Source: an uncultured Gemmatimonadota bacterium
GTDB lineage: Bacteria; Gemmatimonadota; Gemmatimonadetes; Gemmatimonadales; GWC2-71-9
DNA length: 8,859 bases
NCBI GenBank assembly: GCA_913009915.1
Contig: CAJVYZ010000085.1
Span: 1 to 8,859, forward strand
Reading direction: 5' to 3'
The stretch's first letter is position 1. Each line of letters begins with the position of its first letter. The notes beneath the pieces are model-generated. The model saw only the letters and a program-made list of their open reading frames with translations. It searched no databases and was not told the origin of the DNA. This document shows positions 1 through 6,618 of this stretch, piece by piece. The position numbers and the translations under genes were made by a program.

Positions 1-49
1 GCGACCCCCGAGATCTACACTCTTTCCCTACACGACGCTCTTCCGATCT
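1..49 (+). other. Illumina P5 adapter remnant (artefact)
   Basis: This stretch matches the 3' 49 bases of the standard Illumina P5/TruSeq universal adapter and ends in the typical CTCTTCCGATCT at base 49. I see one difference from the canonical sequence, at base 7 (C for A). It is not genomic, and true sequence begins at base 50. The reverse complement of the same adapter lies at the other end of the contig, so the pair looks like a terminal inverted repeat. Translating through it adds a false tail, DRKSVV, to the flippase. It should be trimmed. Confidence 0.98.
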
Positions 50-1134
50 CCGCCGAGGACCAGCAATACACCCCAGGCGCGTGTGAACGTCTCGCCGAAA
101 AACAGCGCCAACAACTCCCGCCCTCCGAGGACAAGGACACCGAAAACCGCCAGCGACAGGAGGGATGTGACGCGCGTCGCCCGGGTGACGATGCGCTGCA
201 GACGTGCGCGGTCGGAACTCGCATGCAACCGCGCGAACCACGGCGCCAGCACCCAGTTCGAAGCCGTCAGAAACACGAGAATCAATCCGGCCGTGCGAAT
301 CGCCACTTGATACAGCCCGACCTCCTCGGCCGGGCGGAACACACCAAGCAGGATGATGTCGGTCGTCGTGTACACGACCCCTGCGCCTTCGGCCGCCAGC
401 ATCGGCAGGGCCATACCCAACCACTGCCGGGTGTCGTAACGCGGCGCGGCCTTGAGCAGGGGCGGCGGCGAAAAGTACCTCAACAAGCCAGCGCCGACCA
501 CGAAGGTAACCCCGCTCGCCACCAGCCAGGCGGCCATCAGGCCCTGCGGCAGCCGCACGAGTCCGGCACCGGCCCACCACAACGCGCCCCCCAAGAAAAG
601 AAAAACTACACGCTTCACAAACAGTTCGGGCAATTGCGCCGCCACCGGGTGATGCAATCCTTGGAGCGCCTTTTGCCGCAGGTTGGTCCAGACCAGCAGC
701 GGAATCAGGGGTGCCGCGAGCCAGAAGGTGAACACGCGGGTTGGATCCGATGCGACGACTGCGGCGAACGCCACGGCGAGCGCGAGGATCGACCCGAGCG
801 CCCCGACCAGGAGGTTCGAGCGCCGCAGCAGGCCGCGCGCGAGGCCCCATTCCCCCGCTTCCCGATAGACCGCCACGAACCGCACCACCGCCGTAGGCAG
901 CCCCAGCGCGGCCGGAATGGAGGCGGCGCCCACAACCGCCAACGCATAGGCGTACTGGCCAAAGCCCGTCGGCCCCAACATTCGTGCCGCAAACACCCCG
1001 GAGCCGAGTCCCAGCAGCAGATTGAGCCCTTGAAGTCCCACTCCAATCCCGGCGCCTCCGATCAGTTGCCGGCGCAGCGAACCGCTCGGCCCTGCAAGGG
1101 AACCGAATCGAAAAAGGCCGTTAGGCCGGCTCAC
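50..1134 (-). CDS. Wzx-type polysaccharide flippase, C-terminus missing
   Basis: A membrane protein of the polysaccharide biosynthesis (Wzx/RfbX, MOP exporter) family, expected to flip lipid-linked repeat units across the inner membrane. About 361 genomic residues are present. They are mostly hydrophobic helices: roughly residues 25-50, 62-88, 108-130, 136-152, 173-192, 198-219, 238-265, 277-300 and 323-347. Family-like signatures are RMLGPTGFGQY near residue 52 and DIILLGVF followed by EEVGLYQVAIR near 259-280. Full-length relatives usually have 400-500 residues, so the last 50-140 are lost at the contig edge. The apparent ending DRKSVV-stop is adapter translation. The frame opens with TTG at 1137 followed by GTG at 1134; I prefer GTG because a GAGG lies 7 bases upstream of it, against 4 for TTG. 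It lies 171 bases downstream of the CgeB-like gene on the same strand and is probably co-transcribed with it. The family is secure; the substrate cannot be read from the sequence. Confidence 0.88.
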
Positions 1135-1139
1135 CAAGA

Positions 1140-1145
1140 CACCTC
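1140..1145 (-). promoter_or_regulatory. Ribosome binding site of the flippase gene
   Basis: On the minus strand GAGGTG lies just upstream of consecutive TTG (1137) and GTG (1134) codons. The spacing of 7 bases from GAGG to GTG is near optimal, while 4 bases to TTG is short, which favours GTG as the start. Confidence 0.5.
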
Positions 1146-1308
1146 GATCCCATCACCCCTACAATCGGCCACCAGCAGCACCGGCATAGCTGCGTTCCTT
1201 CCATCACGACATTGCATTCAGGGACCCATACAAGCCCGGACAACGCCCATCCTTCCTGCCTGCGCAGGGGCGCTCGGTATCTTCCTCGGTGGGGAATGCG
1301 ACCCGCAC

Positions 1309-2289
1309 TCAGGCAAGATGGCGCAGAATGGTCTCCATGCGGTGCCGGTAGGTGTGTTCATCCCGGGCCCGCCGTGCGCCCGCATCGCGTATCCGGCGCA
1401 TCTCTGTCGGCGCCCTCCGTGCCCGCTCGATCAGTTCGAGCAGCTCTTCATAGCTGTGGAACACCAACAGTTCCTTGCCCGGATCGAAACAGTCCTCGAT
1501 CGCGGGGCGGTACTCGATCAGTTGGAGACCGGCGGCGCCGGCGACCTCGAAGGCGCGGCAGTTGATCGAGTTGCCCTCGGAAACATTGAACGAATTGAGA
1601 CAGGCCAGCCCCTCGCTGAAGACGCGGCTTTTCTCTTCGCGCACGACATAGCGCCCCGCATGCCGTTTCCGGATCTCCGGGAGTGCCCACCGCGGAGGGT
1701 TCGAGCCATAGAGCGCCACATCGACGCCGTCGGCCATAAGCCGATTCAACAGCGCCTGACGAAAGGGATAGCAGTTCCCGGCCACCACGATACTGTCGTT
1801 CCGCTGCCCGCTCACAGGTCGATGCCAGCGGGGGTTCATCGCCTCGTGCAGCAAGTGGACGTCCCTTCGCACCAGGCGCACCTTGCGCACTGCCGCGATA
1901 TCCTTCAGGAATACCAGGTCCCATTGTGGATCCATGAACGCCCACCGCCTCGCGTTCGCCGGCGAATCCGCCCACCAAAGAAGCAACGCAGGGCCGGAGC
2001 TCCGTTTCAACTCCGCGAGCACCTCCGGAGGATATTCGGCGGTGAGCGCCAGCACGACCTGCGGGCGAAAGGCGCGCGCGATCTTCAGGAGCCTGCGGGC
2101 GTCCCCGTCAATTACGGGTCTACCAATCCTCTCCATCACGGCGCGAGCAAGATGACGTAGCGTCGAAGAGTACCGGATATGGGCGACATCGCCCAAAGTG
2201 CGTACTTCATGGCCCAGTTCTTCCAGCGCGCAGCGCGCGTTGTCGGCAAAGGAATCCTCATAGGAATATCCGGCGATCAGAATGCGCAT
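1309..2289 (-). CDS. CgeB-like glycosyltransferase (GT-B fold)
   Basis: A 326-residue soluble protein with no membrane segment. The N-terminal half begins with a Rossmann-like strand (MRILIAGYSYEDSFADNARC), typical of GT-B enzymes that act at the start of a sugar chain or decorate it. The C-terminal part, about residues 165-325, resembles the Glyco_trans_1_2/CgeB domain. Its hallmark is SINCRAFEVAGAAGLQLIEY near 241-260, followed by FDPGKELLVFHSYEEL near 268-283, where the family binds the nucleotide-sugar donor. CgeB itself is a Bacillus spore-maturation protein, but relatives are common in polysaccharide clusters of many phyla. The start is ATG at 2289; no strong Shine-Dalgarno sequence is visible. 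It lies upstream of the flippase on the same strand and is divergent from the Wzy-like gene. The donor and acceptor sugars are unknown. Assignment as a glycosyltransferase is good; the exact family is less certain. Confidence 0.8.
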   Translation of the reverse strand: MRILIAGYSYEDSFADNARCALEELGHEVRTLGDVAHIRYSSTLRHLARAVMERIGRPVIDGDARRLLKIARAFRPQVVLALTAEYPPEVLAELKRSSGPALLLWWADSPANARRWAFMDPQWDLVFLKDIAAVRKVRLVRRDVHLLHEAMNPRWHRPVSGQRNDSIVVAGNCYPFRQALLNRLMADGVDVALYGSNPPRWALPEIRKRHAGRYVVREEKSRVFSEGLACLNSFNVSEGNSINCRAFEVAGAAGLQLIEYRPAIEDCFDPGKELLVFHSYEELLELIERARRAPTEMRRIRDAGARRARDEHTYRHRMETILRHLA

Positions 2290-2724
2290 GGTTGGAACTC
2301 TGTATAGTGGGAGGGGCAGACGCTACTGGCCGATGCGCTGATCAGTCTACGCCCCATTGGCCGCGAAAAAAAAGCAAGGATAGACCAATACGATACCCGT
2401 GACGATCCAGCGTTCCAAGCCTATCGACCGATCCTGGACACACCCCGCCCAAGCTCCAGGCCCAGCGCTCGCGGAGAACACTCCTGGCATGGTATCCGGA
2501 CTCGCCCGCTCGTTTGCCGTTCGGGCTCGCGAGGACCGCAAGACATCGGGCCCGGCCCGGCAGCGTTGGCGAGCGGAGGACTCAAAGGTCGGTCGCAGTC
2601 CATGGGTGCCAGCTTGGCGGTCCCTCACCCGCTAGCCGCTGTTGGCGGCATGTGCGATACTAATTCTATGTTAGTTTGCGTGGTCCGATGCGCGACCGCA
2701 GCACACGCAGCAGGGTAAACCCCC
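2290..2724. other. Divergent intergenic region, probable promoters
   Basis: These 435 bases separate the minus-strand CgeB-like gene from the plus-strand Wzy-like gene, so they should hold promoters for both directions. The short open frames inside give compositionally biased, family-less peptides and I do not call them genes. An A-tract lies at about 2366-2374. For the plus strand, a TTGGCG at 2642-2647 and a TATGTT at 2667-2672 are 19 bases apart, a weak sigma-70-like pair with a long spacer. I saw no convincing -35/-10 pair for the minus strand, no riboswitch and no strong terminator hairpin. Confidence 0.5.
2711..2716 (+). promoter_or_regulatory. Ribosome binding site of the Wzy-like gene
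   Basis: CAGGGT, with its AGGG ending 9 bases before the ATG at 2725, is a reasonable Shine-Dalgarno match and supports that start. It overlaps the TAA stop (2716-2718) of a 16-codon open frame that starts at 2668. Confidence 0.45.
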
Positions 2725-4296
2725 ATGGCGACTTCCTCGAATCTTGTGCCGCGCCAGAGGCAACGGGCTGCTGTACGTAAACCCCGCCTGCAACGCAAAC
2801 ACCGCATATTTCTCGCTGTCAATGGGATCGTCCTCGGCTGTATCGGTTTGGCCGTCTTCACGAACCCGCAGGCCTCCGCGGGGACAGCTACCTACGTGGC
2901 GCTGCTCTCGTTCGTCTGTACACTTCCACTGTTGTTCGCCACCAGCTACCGTGGCCGGGCCTCGTTGCTGATCGTGTTTCTCGCCTACTATTTCGCGACG
3001 TTCGGGCTTGGCGACCTCGTAAGTCTGTTCTCCTCCCCGCTCGCCGCCTCTCCGTACGGAACCGGGCCCTCGTGGGGAGGCGCGACCGCCATTCTGCTCG
3101 GTGCGCTCTGCTTTCTCCTCGGCTACGCCGTGACGACGGGGTTGCCCGTCTATCGCGCTTCCGGATGGTCGGCGCGCGAATGGGCCCCGCGGGCGACAGC
3201 GGTCGTCGGCATCGCCGGCTGGGCAGTCGGGTGGATCGCTACAGTAGTCACGCAGCTCGGCGGCGGAGCCCCCGACTCCGGGCTGCACATTAACCCGATG
3301 ATTGGCGGCTTCCTGGTCCTGGCACGTCTGCTGCAGCCGGTTGGGGCCATGTTGCTGATCTACCTCTACCTGACCACACGTGACAAAAGGATCCTGGCTA
3401 CCCTAATCGCCATCATGGCGCTAGACATTGGGCTGGGATTTTTCGGTGGAGGCGCAAAGCATATTGCGATCGAAGTACCGGTGCTGTTCCTGCTCAGCTT
3501 CGTACTCCTGCGCGAGCGGATCCCCGTATTCGCCCTGATCGTGTTTACCCTGGCCACCGCCGTATTGTTCAACGTGTTCCAATCCTATCGAAACTCCCTA
3601 TGGAACAGTGGCGAAAGCAGGGGCGCGGCGTTTTCCCAAATCATCAGCGGGAACGACTCAGCACTGAAGGCGGACATACCGTTCGGCGAGCGGGTTTCAA
3701 AAGGACTGGAATACTTTGTCTCGCGGATCTCCGAGCGATGGGTTATCGACTTGCTTGTGGCCCGAACCGGCAGGGATGGAATACCATTTCAGGACGGTGC
3801 CACACTTACACCGCTGTTTTATATCTTTATTCCGCGCTTGGTCGCGCCCAATAAACCCAACAACGTCACCGGACTCCTGTTCAACCATACCTTCTCGATC
3901 TCGACCGCTAACACGTTCATCGCGATCACCAACCTCGGCGACCTGTACTGGAATTTCGGCTGGACAGGTATCGTCGTTGGAATGACGATCATCGGGGCCT
4001 TCCTGGCATGGGCGGCGACCAAGTTCCGCCTGGACCGGAACCCTACGCTCCCGAAATTCCTGCTCCTGCTGATCACGGCCTTTTTCCTGGTACTGCAGTT
4101 CGAGGGGGGAATTGCCCTGATCTATACTATGTGGGCGCGTGTCGCGGTACTCCTCCTCCTAGTCCACGCGGCGGTGCCGAAGCTGCGGAACAGGGCGCGG
4201 AAGCGTCAAGGCGGATACGGCGACGACGTGCCCGCCCCCGGCGTAACCCAGCAGCCGGAAACCGCAGCGAGGATGCGTCGGCGGGAAACCCAATGA
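2725..4296 (+). CDS. Wzy-like repeat-unit polymerase (O-antigen/EPS)
   Basis: A 523-residue polytopic inner-membrane protein. Hydrophobic segments fall at about residues 28-46, 55-73, 79-101, 118-140, 157-176, 192-216, 222-241, 246-263, 267-285, 412-432 and 444-484. A long hydrophilic loop at about 286-390 carries IPRLVAPNKP (369-378). This layout, with one large loop late in the protein and an 'IPR...P.KP' element, matches oligosaccharide repeat-unit polymerases (Wzy), which join lipid-linked repeat units on the periplasmic side. The N-terminus is basic, and the C-terminal tail (about 485-523) is hydrophilic and arginine-rich, probably cytoplasmic. The start ATG has a Shine-Dalgarno sequence 9 bases upstream. 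It is the only plus-strand gene here, divergent from the CgeB-like gene and convergent with the methyltransferase. Wzy proteins diverge strongly, so the call rests on topology, the motif and the neighbouring flippase; an O-antigen ligase (WaaL-like) is the main alternative. Confidence 0.75.
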   Translation: MATSSNLVPRQRQRAAVRKPRLQRKHRIFLAVNGIVLGCIGLAVFTNPQASAGTATYVALLSFVCTLPLLFATSYRGRASLLIVFLAYYFATFGLGDLVSLFSSPLAASPYGTGPSWGGATAILLGALCFLLGYAVTTGLPVYRASGWSAREWAPRATAVVGIAGWAVGWIATVVTQLGGGAPDSGLHINPMIGGFLVLARLLQPVGAMLLIYLYLTTRDKRILATLIAIMALDIGLGFFGGGAKHIAIEVPVLFLLSFVLLRERIPVFALIVFTLATAVLFNVFQSYRNSLWNSGESRGAAFSQIISGNDSALKADIPFGERVSKGLEYFVSRISERWVIDLLVARTGRDGIPFQDGATLTPLFYIFIPRLVAPNKPNNVTGLLFNHTFSISTANTFIAITNLGDLYWNFGWTGIVVGMTIIGAFLAWAATKFRLDRNPTLPKFLLLLITAFFLVLQFEGGIALIYTMWARVAVLLLLVHAAVPKLRNRARKRQGGYGDDVPAPGVTQQPETAARMRRRETQ

Positions 4297-4377
4297 GCGG
4301 GCGGGGCGGCTTGCAGCCCACGTCGCTTCCCGTCGCGCGCAAGGACACTCCGATATCGAAGAATCCTTTGCCGCGGA
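4297..4377. other. Convergent intergenic gap, no clear terminator
   Basis: The stop codons of the plus-strand polymerase and the minus-strand methyltransferase face each other across 81 bases. Only weak GC-rich hairpins are visible (for example GGCT/AGCC at 4308-4318) and there is no T-run on either strand. Termination here is either Rho-dependent or simply not apparent. Confidence 0.4.
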
Positions 4378-5232
4378 TCAGCCGCCCATCGATACGGCAA
4401 CGTTGCTGGAATCAAAGCCCACCCGCCGGCACAAATGCTCCAGCTCGCTTCCGTTTCGTATGAGGACATAGTTGTCCTCAAAGAAACGATCGAGCTCCGG
4501 GTGCCAAACGTCGTAGGTCTCGATACCGTTACCGTAAAGCTTTCCGATCCGATAGGGCTTATCGGAAACGTAGTCGAAAACATCCTTGAGGAAATGTCGG
4601 GCAAACGCCCAGCGGTGATTGTATTCGAACTGCCAGACCTCGATACGACCTTCGCGCAACAGCCGATCGGCACCCAGCAGTACCTTCATGTCATAGCCCT
4701 CCGTATCACTCTTCACGAAAGCAATACGGTCGATCTGCTGCTGGGTTGCAAAATCGTCGAGCCGTACGCAGGCTACCTTCTCGGGAATCGCCCCCGCCGA
4801 TCCGTGCAGGGAGTTGGTTCCGGCCAGGTTGCCGACCACGAAGAACTCCGCCTCCCCCGCATGATCCGTAACGGCCAGTCGATGGAGGGCAACCCTGCGG
4901 GCACCTTCAAAGCGCTTTCCAAGATACTCGAAGGTCGCCGCGGACGGCTCGAACGCGAGAATCCGGCCGTCGATTCCCCGCCGATCCATTATCGCAGATG
5001 CCTGTGCCGTCCACTCGCCCCTGTTTGCGCCGATATCCAGGAGCAGCGGCGCACCCTTATCACGATAACTCAGGATCTGCCCGAGCAGCCAATACTCCCC
5101 ATTGCAATCCGGGGCGTTCGCATATTCCATTCTGGCCGCGCAATACAGCTTTCTCCCGAGCCTCCATGACAGCGAGCGAAGCAGGCGCATGCCCATCATG
5201 CGGCGGCCCAACCTTCCAAGTATGGGTATCAT
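4378..5232 (-). CDS. FkbM family methyltransferase
   Basis: A SAM-dependent O-methyltransferase of the FkbM family, the group that methylates sugar hydroxyls in antibiotics, lipids and surface glycans. In the 291-residue frame opening at 5253, the SAM-binding motif I is LLDIGANRGEWT (71-82). An acidic end of strand 2 follows in FEPSAATFEYL (101-111), then VRLDDF (163-168) and the family hallmark VKSDTEGYDMKVLLGAD (180-196). The frame opens with GTG at 5253, but I prefer ATG at 5232 (284 residues). A GGAGGAG lies at 5245-5251, 12-14 bases upstream of that ATG, which is long but usable, while nothing resembling a Shine-Dalgarno sequence precedes the GTG, which sits inside a small hairpin. It is the last gene of the minus-strand block, 99-120 bases after the GT4 gene, and probably methylates a sugar of the repeat unit. 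The methylated position is unknown. Confidence 0.9.
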   Translation of the reverse strand: MIPILGRLGRRMMGMRLLRSLSWRLGRKLYCAARMEYANAPDCNGEYWLLGQILSYRDKGAPLLLDIGANRGEWTAQASAIMDRRGIDGRILAFEPSAATFEYLGKRFEGARRVALHRLAVTDHAGEAEFFVVGNLAGTNSLHGSAGAIPEKVACVRLDDFATQQQIDRIAFVKSDTEGYDMKVLLGADRLLREGRIEVWQFEYNHRWAFARHFLKDVFDYVSDKPYRIGKLYGNGIETYDVWHPELDRFFEDNYVLIRNGSELEHLCRRVGFDSSNVAVSMGG

Positions 5233-5251
5233 GTCCTCGTCGCGCTCCTCC

Positions 5252-5271
5252 ACGCCCGTATCGTCGGGCGT
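5252..5271 (-). other. Small hairpin at the methyltransferase start
   Basis: ACGCCCG (5252-5258) and CGGGCGT (5265-5271) form a perfect 7-base-pair stem with a 6-base loop. On the minus-strand transcript it lies immediately before the GGAGGAG ribosome binding site and covers most of the alternative GTG start at 5253. It has no T-run, so it is not a classical terminator. Whether it affects translation is an inference only. Confidence 0.35.
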
Positions 5272-5352
5272 TGTCCAACCTGGCCGAGGGTGTCTGTCGC
5301 CGGACCGCGTGCGCCGAGGGTACTGCCGACGAACCCGTCCGGCCCCGGTCGA

Positions 5353-6609
5353 CTACCGACTCGGCAGACCAGCCCCGTGTTTTTCGGCTGCCACCCGCTC
5401 AAGCACGCTGAGCATGCTCGCGGCAAGTTCCTTTCGGTCATACCGGCGGGCGGCGTCAACGCAGTTGGCTCTCAGCTTCCGATACAGCGGCATATCCGTC
5501 CGTAAGCGTATAACTCCGTCCGCCAGTTCCTTGGCGTTCTCCGGTTCAAAGACGATGCCGACGCCTTCCTTCTTGACCAACTCTGCAGATTCCCCGGCTA
5601 CCCCGTGGAGAATCGGAATTCCCATGCCCATGCACTCGAAAAGCTTAGACGGAATCACGTTCATGAACAAGGGGGCCTTCTTCAAGTGAATAATCGCTAC
5701 ATCAAGAATGGACCAGTAGCGGACGACCTCACTCTTCGTCACGGAATCGATGAAAACCGTATTTTTCAGGCCCATAGCGGACGCTTTCCTGATCAGATCC
5801 GACTTGCTTGCGCCGTCCCCAAGCAGGACGATTCGATAGTCGTCGCCGTTCGATTGTTTCCGAAGGTGATCTGCAGCCTCGACCAAGGTCTCGAGAGCAT
5901 GGGCCATTCCGTGTGTCCCGATATAGCCAGCGACAAATTTCCCGTCCAATCCGAGGGACTTCCGAAGCTCTACGTCCGGCTCCGTGGGCTTGAATACGCT
6001 CAGATCCACTCCGTTGGTAATCACGTGAATCTTATCTTCCGCGATACCTCTGCCGACCAGGCTGTGCCGGAACGACTGCGTGACGGAGACAATCGCCGCC
6101 GCCTTCCGGTAAAGGAAGACCTCGACCCTCTCCAGTAGACGCAGGAGCGGGGAATCCTTCATCGCACCAACGGCCTTGATCGATTCCGGCCATAGATCGC
6201 GCAATTCGAAAACGTATGGGACCCGCTTATACCGGCTGACGACATACGCCGCACACGCGGTAAAAAACTGCGGAGACGTCCCGACCACGAGATCGACTCC
6301 ATGGACGAATGGAGCGGCGACAATCGAGGAAAGCATAAAGCTCTGGTAGTCCAAAATCCGTTTGATAAGACCTTCGTTAGAGACGACATAGGTCCACACG
6401 CGTATCACGCGTATTCCGGCGATTTCCTCGCTCTGCCACGGCTTGTTCCTATAGCCGTCAAAAATATGCCCCTTGGGAAAATTCGGAACACAGGTGATCA
6501 CCGTCACCCGGTGCCCCGCCTTGACCCATTCCCGACAGTGCTCGAACGTTCGTGAGGCCGGGGCGTTTACTTCTGGTGGAAAATTGTCGGTAAGAAAAAG
6601 AATATGCAC
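5353..6609 (-). CDS. GT4 glycosyltransferase, WbuB-like
   Basis: A retaining GT-B glycosyltransferase of 418 residues, close in layout to WbuB, the GT4 enzyme that adds an amino sugar (L-FucNAc) in some O-antigens. The N-terminal acceptor domain starts with HILFLTDNFPPEVNAPASRT (2-20), includes TSPQFF (111-116) and carries the characteristic FELRDLWPES (134-143). The C-terminal donor domain holds ITNGVDLSVF (197-206), VAGYIGTHGMAHALE (226-240) and PSKLFECMGMGIPIL (320-334), in which Glu325 sits where GT4 enzymes bind the donor. The open frame reaches back to 6774, but those 55 extra residues overlap the heparinase gene and look non-native. The start is GTG at 6609, with GGGGGTGA just upstream and only one base between the heparinase stop and this start, so the two genes are probably translationally coupled. 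The family is secure; the transferred sugar is inferred only from resemblance. Confidence 0.92.
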   Translation of the reverse strand: MHILFLTDNFPPEVNAPASRTFEHCREWVKAGHRVTVITCVPNFPKGHIFDGYRNKPWQSEEIAGIRVIRVWTYVVSNEGLIKRILDYQSFMLSSIVAAPFVHGVDLVVGTSPQFFTACAAYVVSRYKRVPYVFELRDLWPESIKAVGAMKDSPLLRLLERVEVFLYRKAAAIVSVTQSFRHSLVGRGIAEDKIHVITNGVDLSVFKPTEPDVELRKSLGLDGKFVAGYIGTHGMAHALETLVEAADHLRKQSNGDDYRIVLLGDGASKSDLIRKASAMGLKNTVFIDSVTKSEVVRYWSILDVAIIHLKKAPLFMNVIPSKLFECMGMGIPILHGVAGESAELVKKEGVGIVFEPENAKELADGVIRLRTDMPLYRKLRANCVDAARRYDRKELAASMLSVLERVAAEKHGAGLPSR

Positions 6610-6610
6610 G

Positions 6611-6618
6611 TCACCCCC
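6611..6618 (-). promoter_or_regulatory. Ribosome binding site deciding the GT4 start
   Basis: On the minus strand GGGGGTGA, a good anti-16S match, lies within the last codons of the heparinase gene, and its TGA is that gene's stop codon. One base later comes the GTG at 6609. This fixes the short form of the glycosyltransferase over the 55-residue longer open frame and suggests termination-reinitiation. Confidence 0.6.

Noticed and set aside
1259..1268. Palindrome CCTGCGCAGG upstream of the flippase gene
   Set aside because: A single 10-base palindrome in GC-rich DNA is expected by chance, and there is no repeat of it or adjacent regulator gene to support an operator.
223..2160. A 645-codon plus-strand open frame antisense to the flippase and the CgeB-like gene
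   Set aside because: Its product is rich in Arg, Gln, Pro and His with no recognisable domain, and it spans two well-supported opposite-strand genes and their gap. Long antisense frames of this type are common in GC-rich DNA.
2347..2628. 93-codon minus-strand frame in the divergent gap
   Set aside because: It has a biased composition, no recognisable family and no clear ribosome binding site; the plus-strand frame opposite (2399-2635) is equally featureless.
4293..4463. Plus-strand frame starting at an ATG that overlaps the polymerase stop (ATGA)
   Set aside because: The start-stop overlap looks like coupling, but the peptide is antisense to the methyltransferase 3' end and has no domain-like features.
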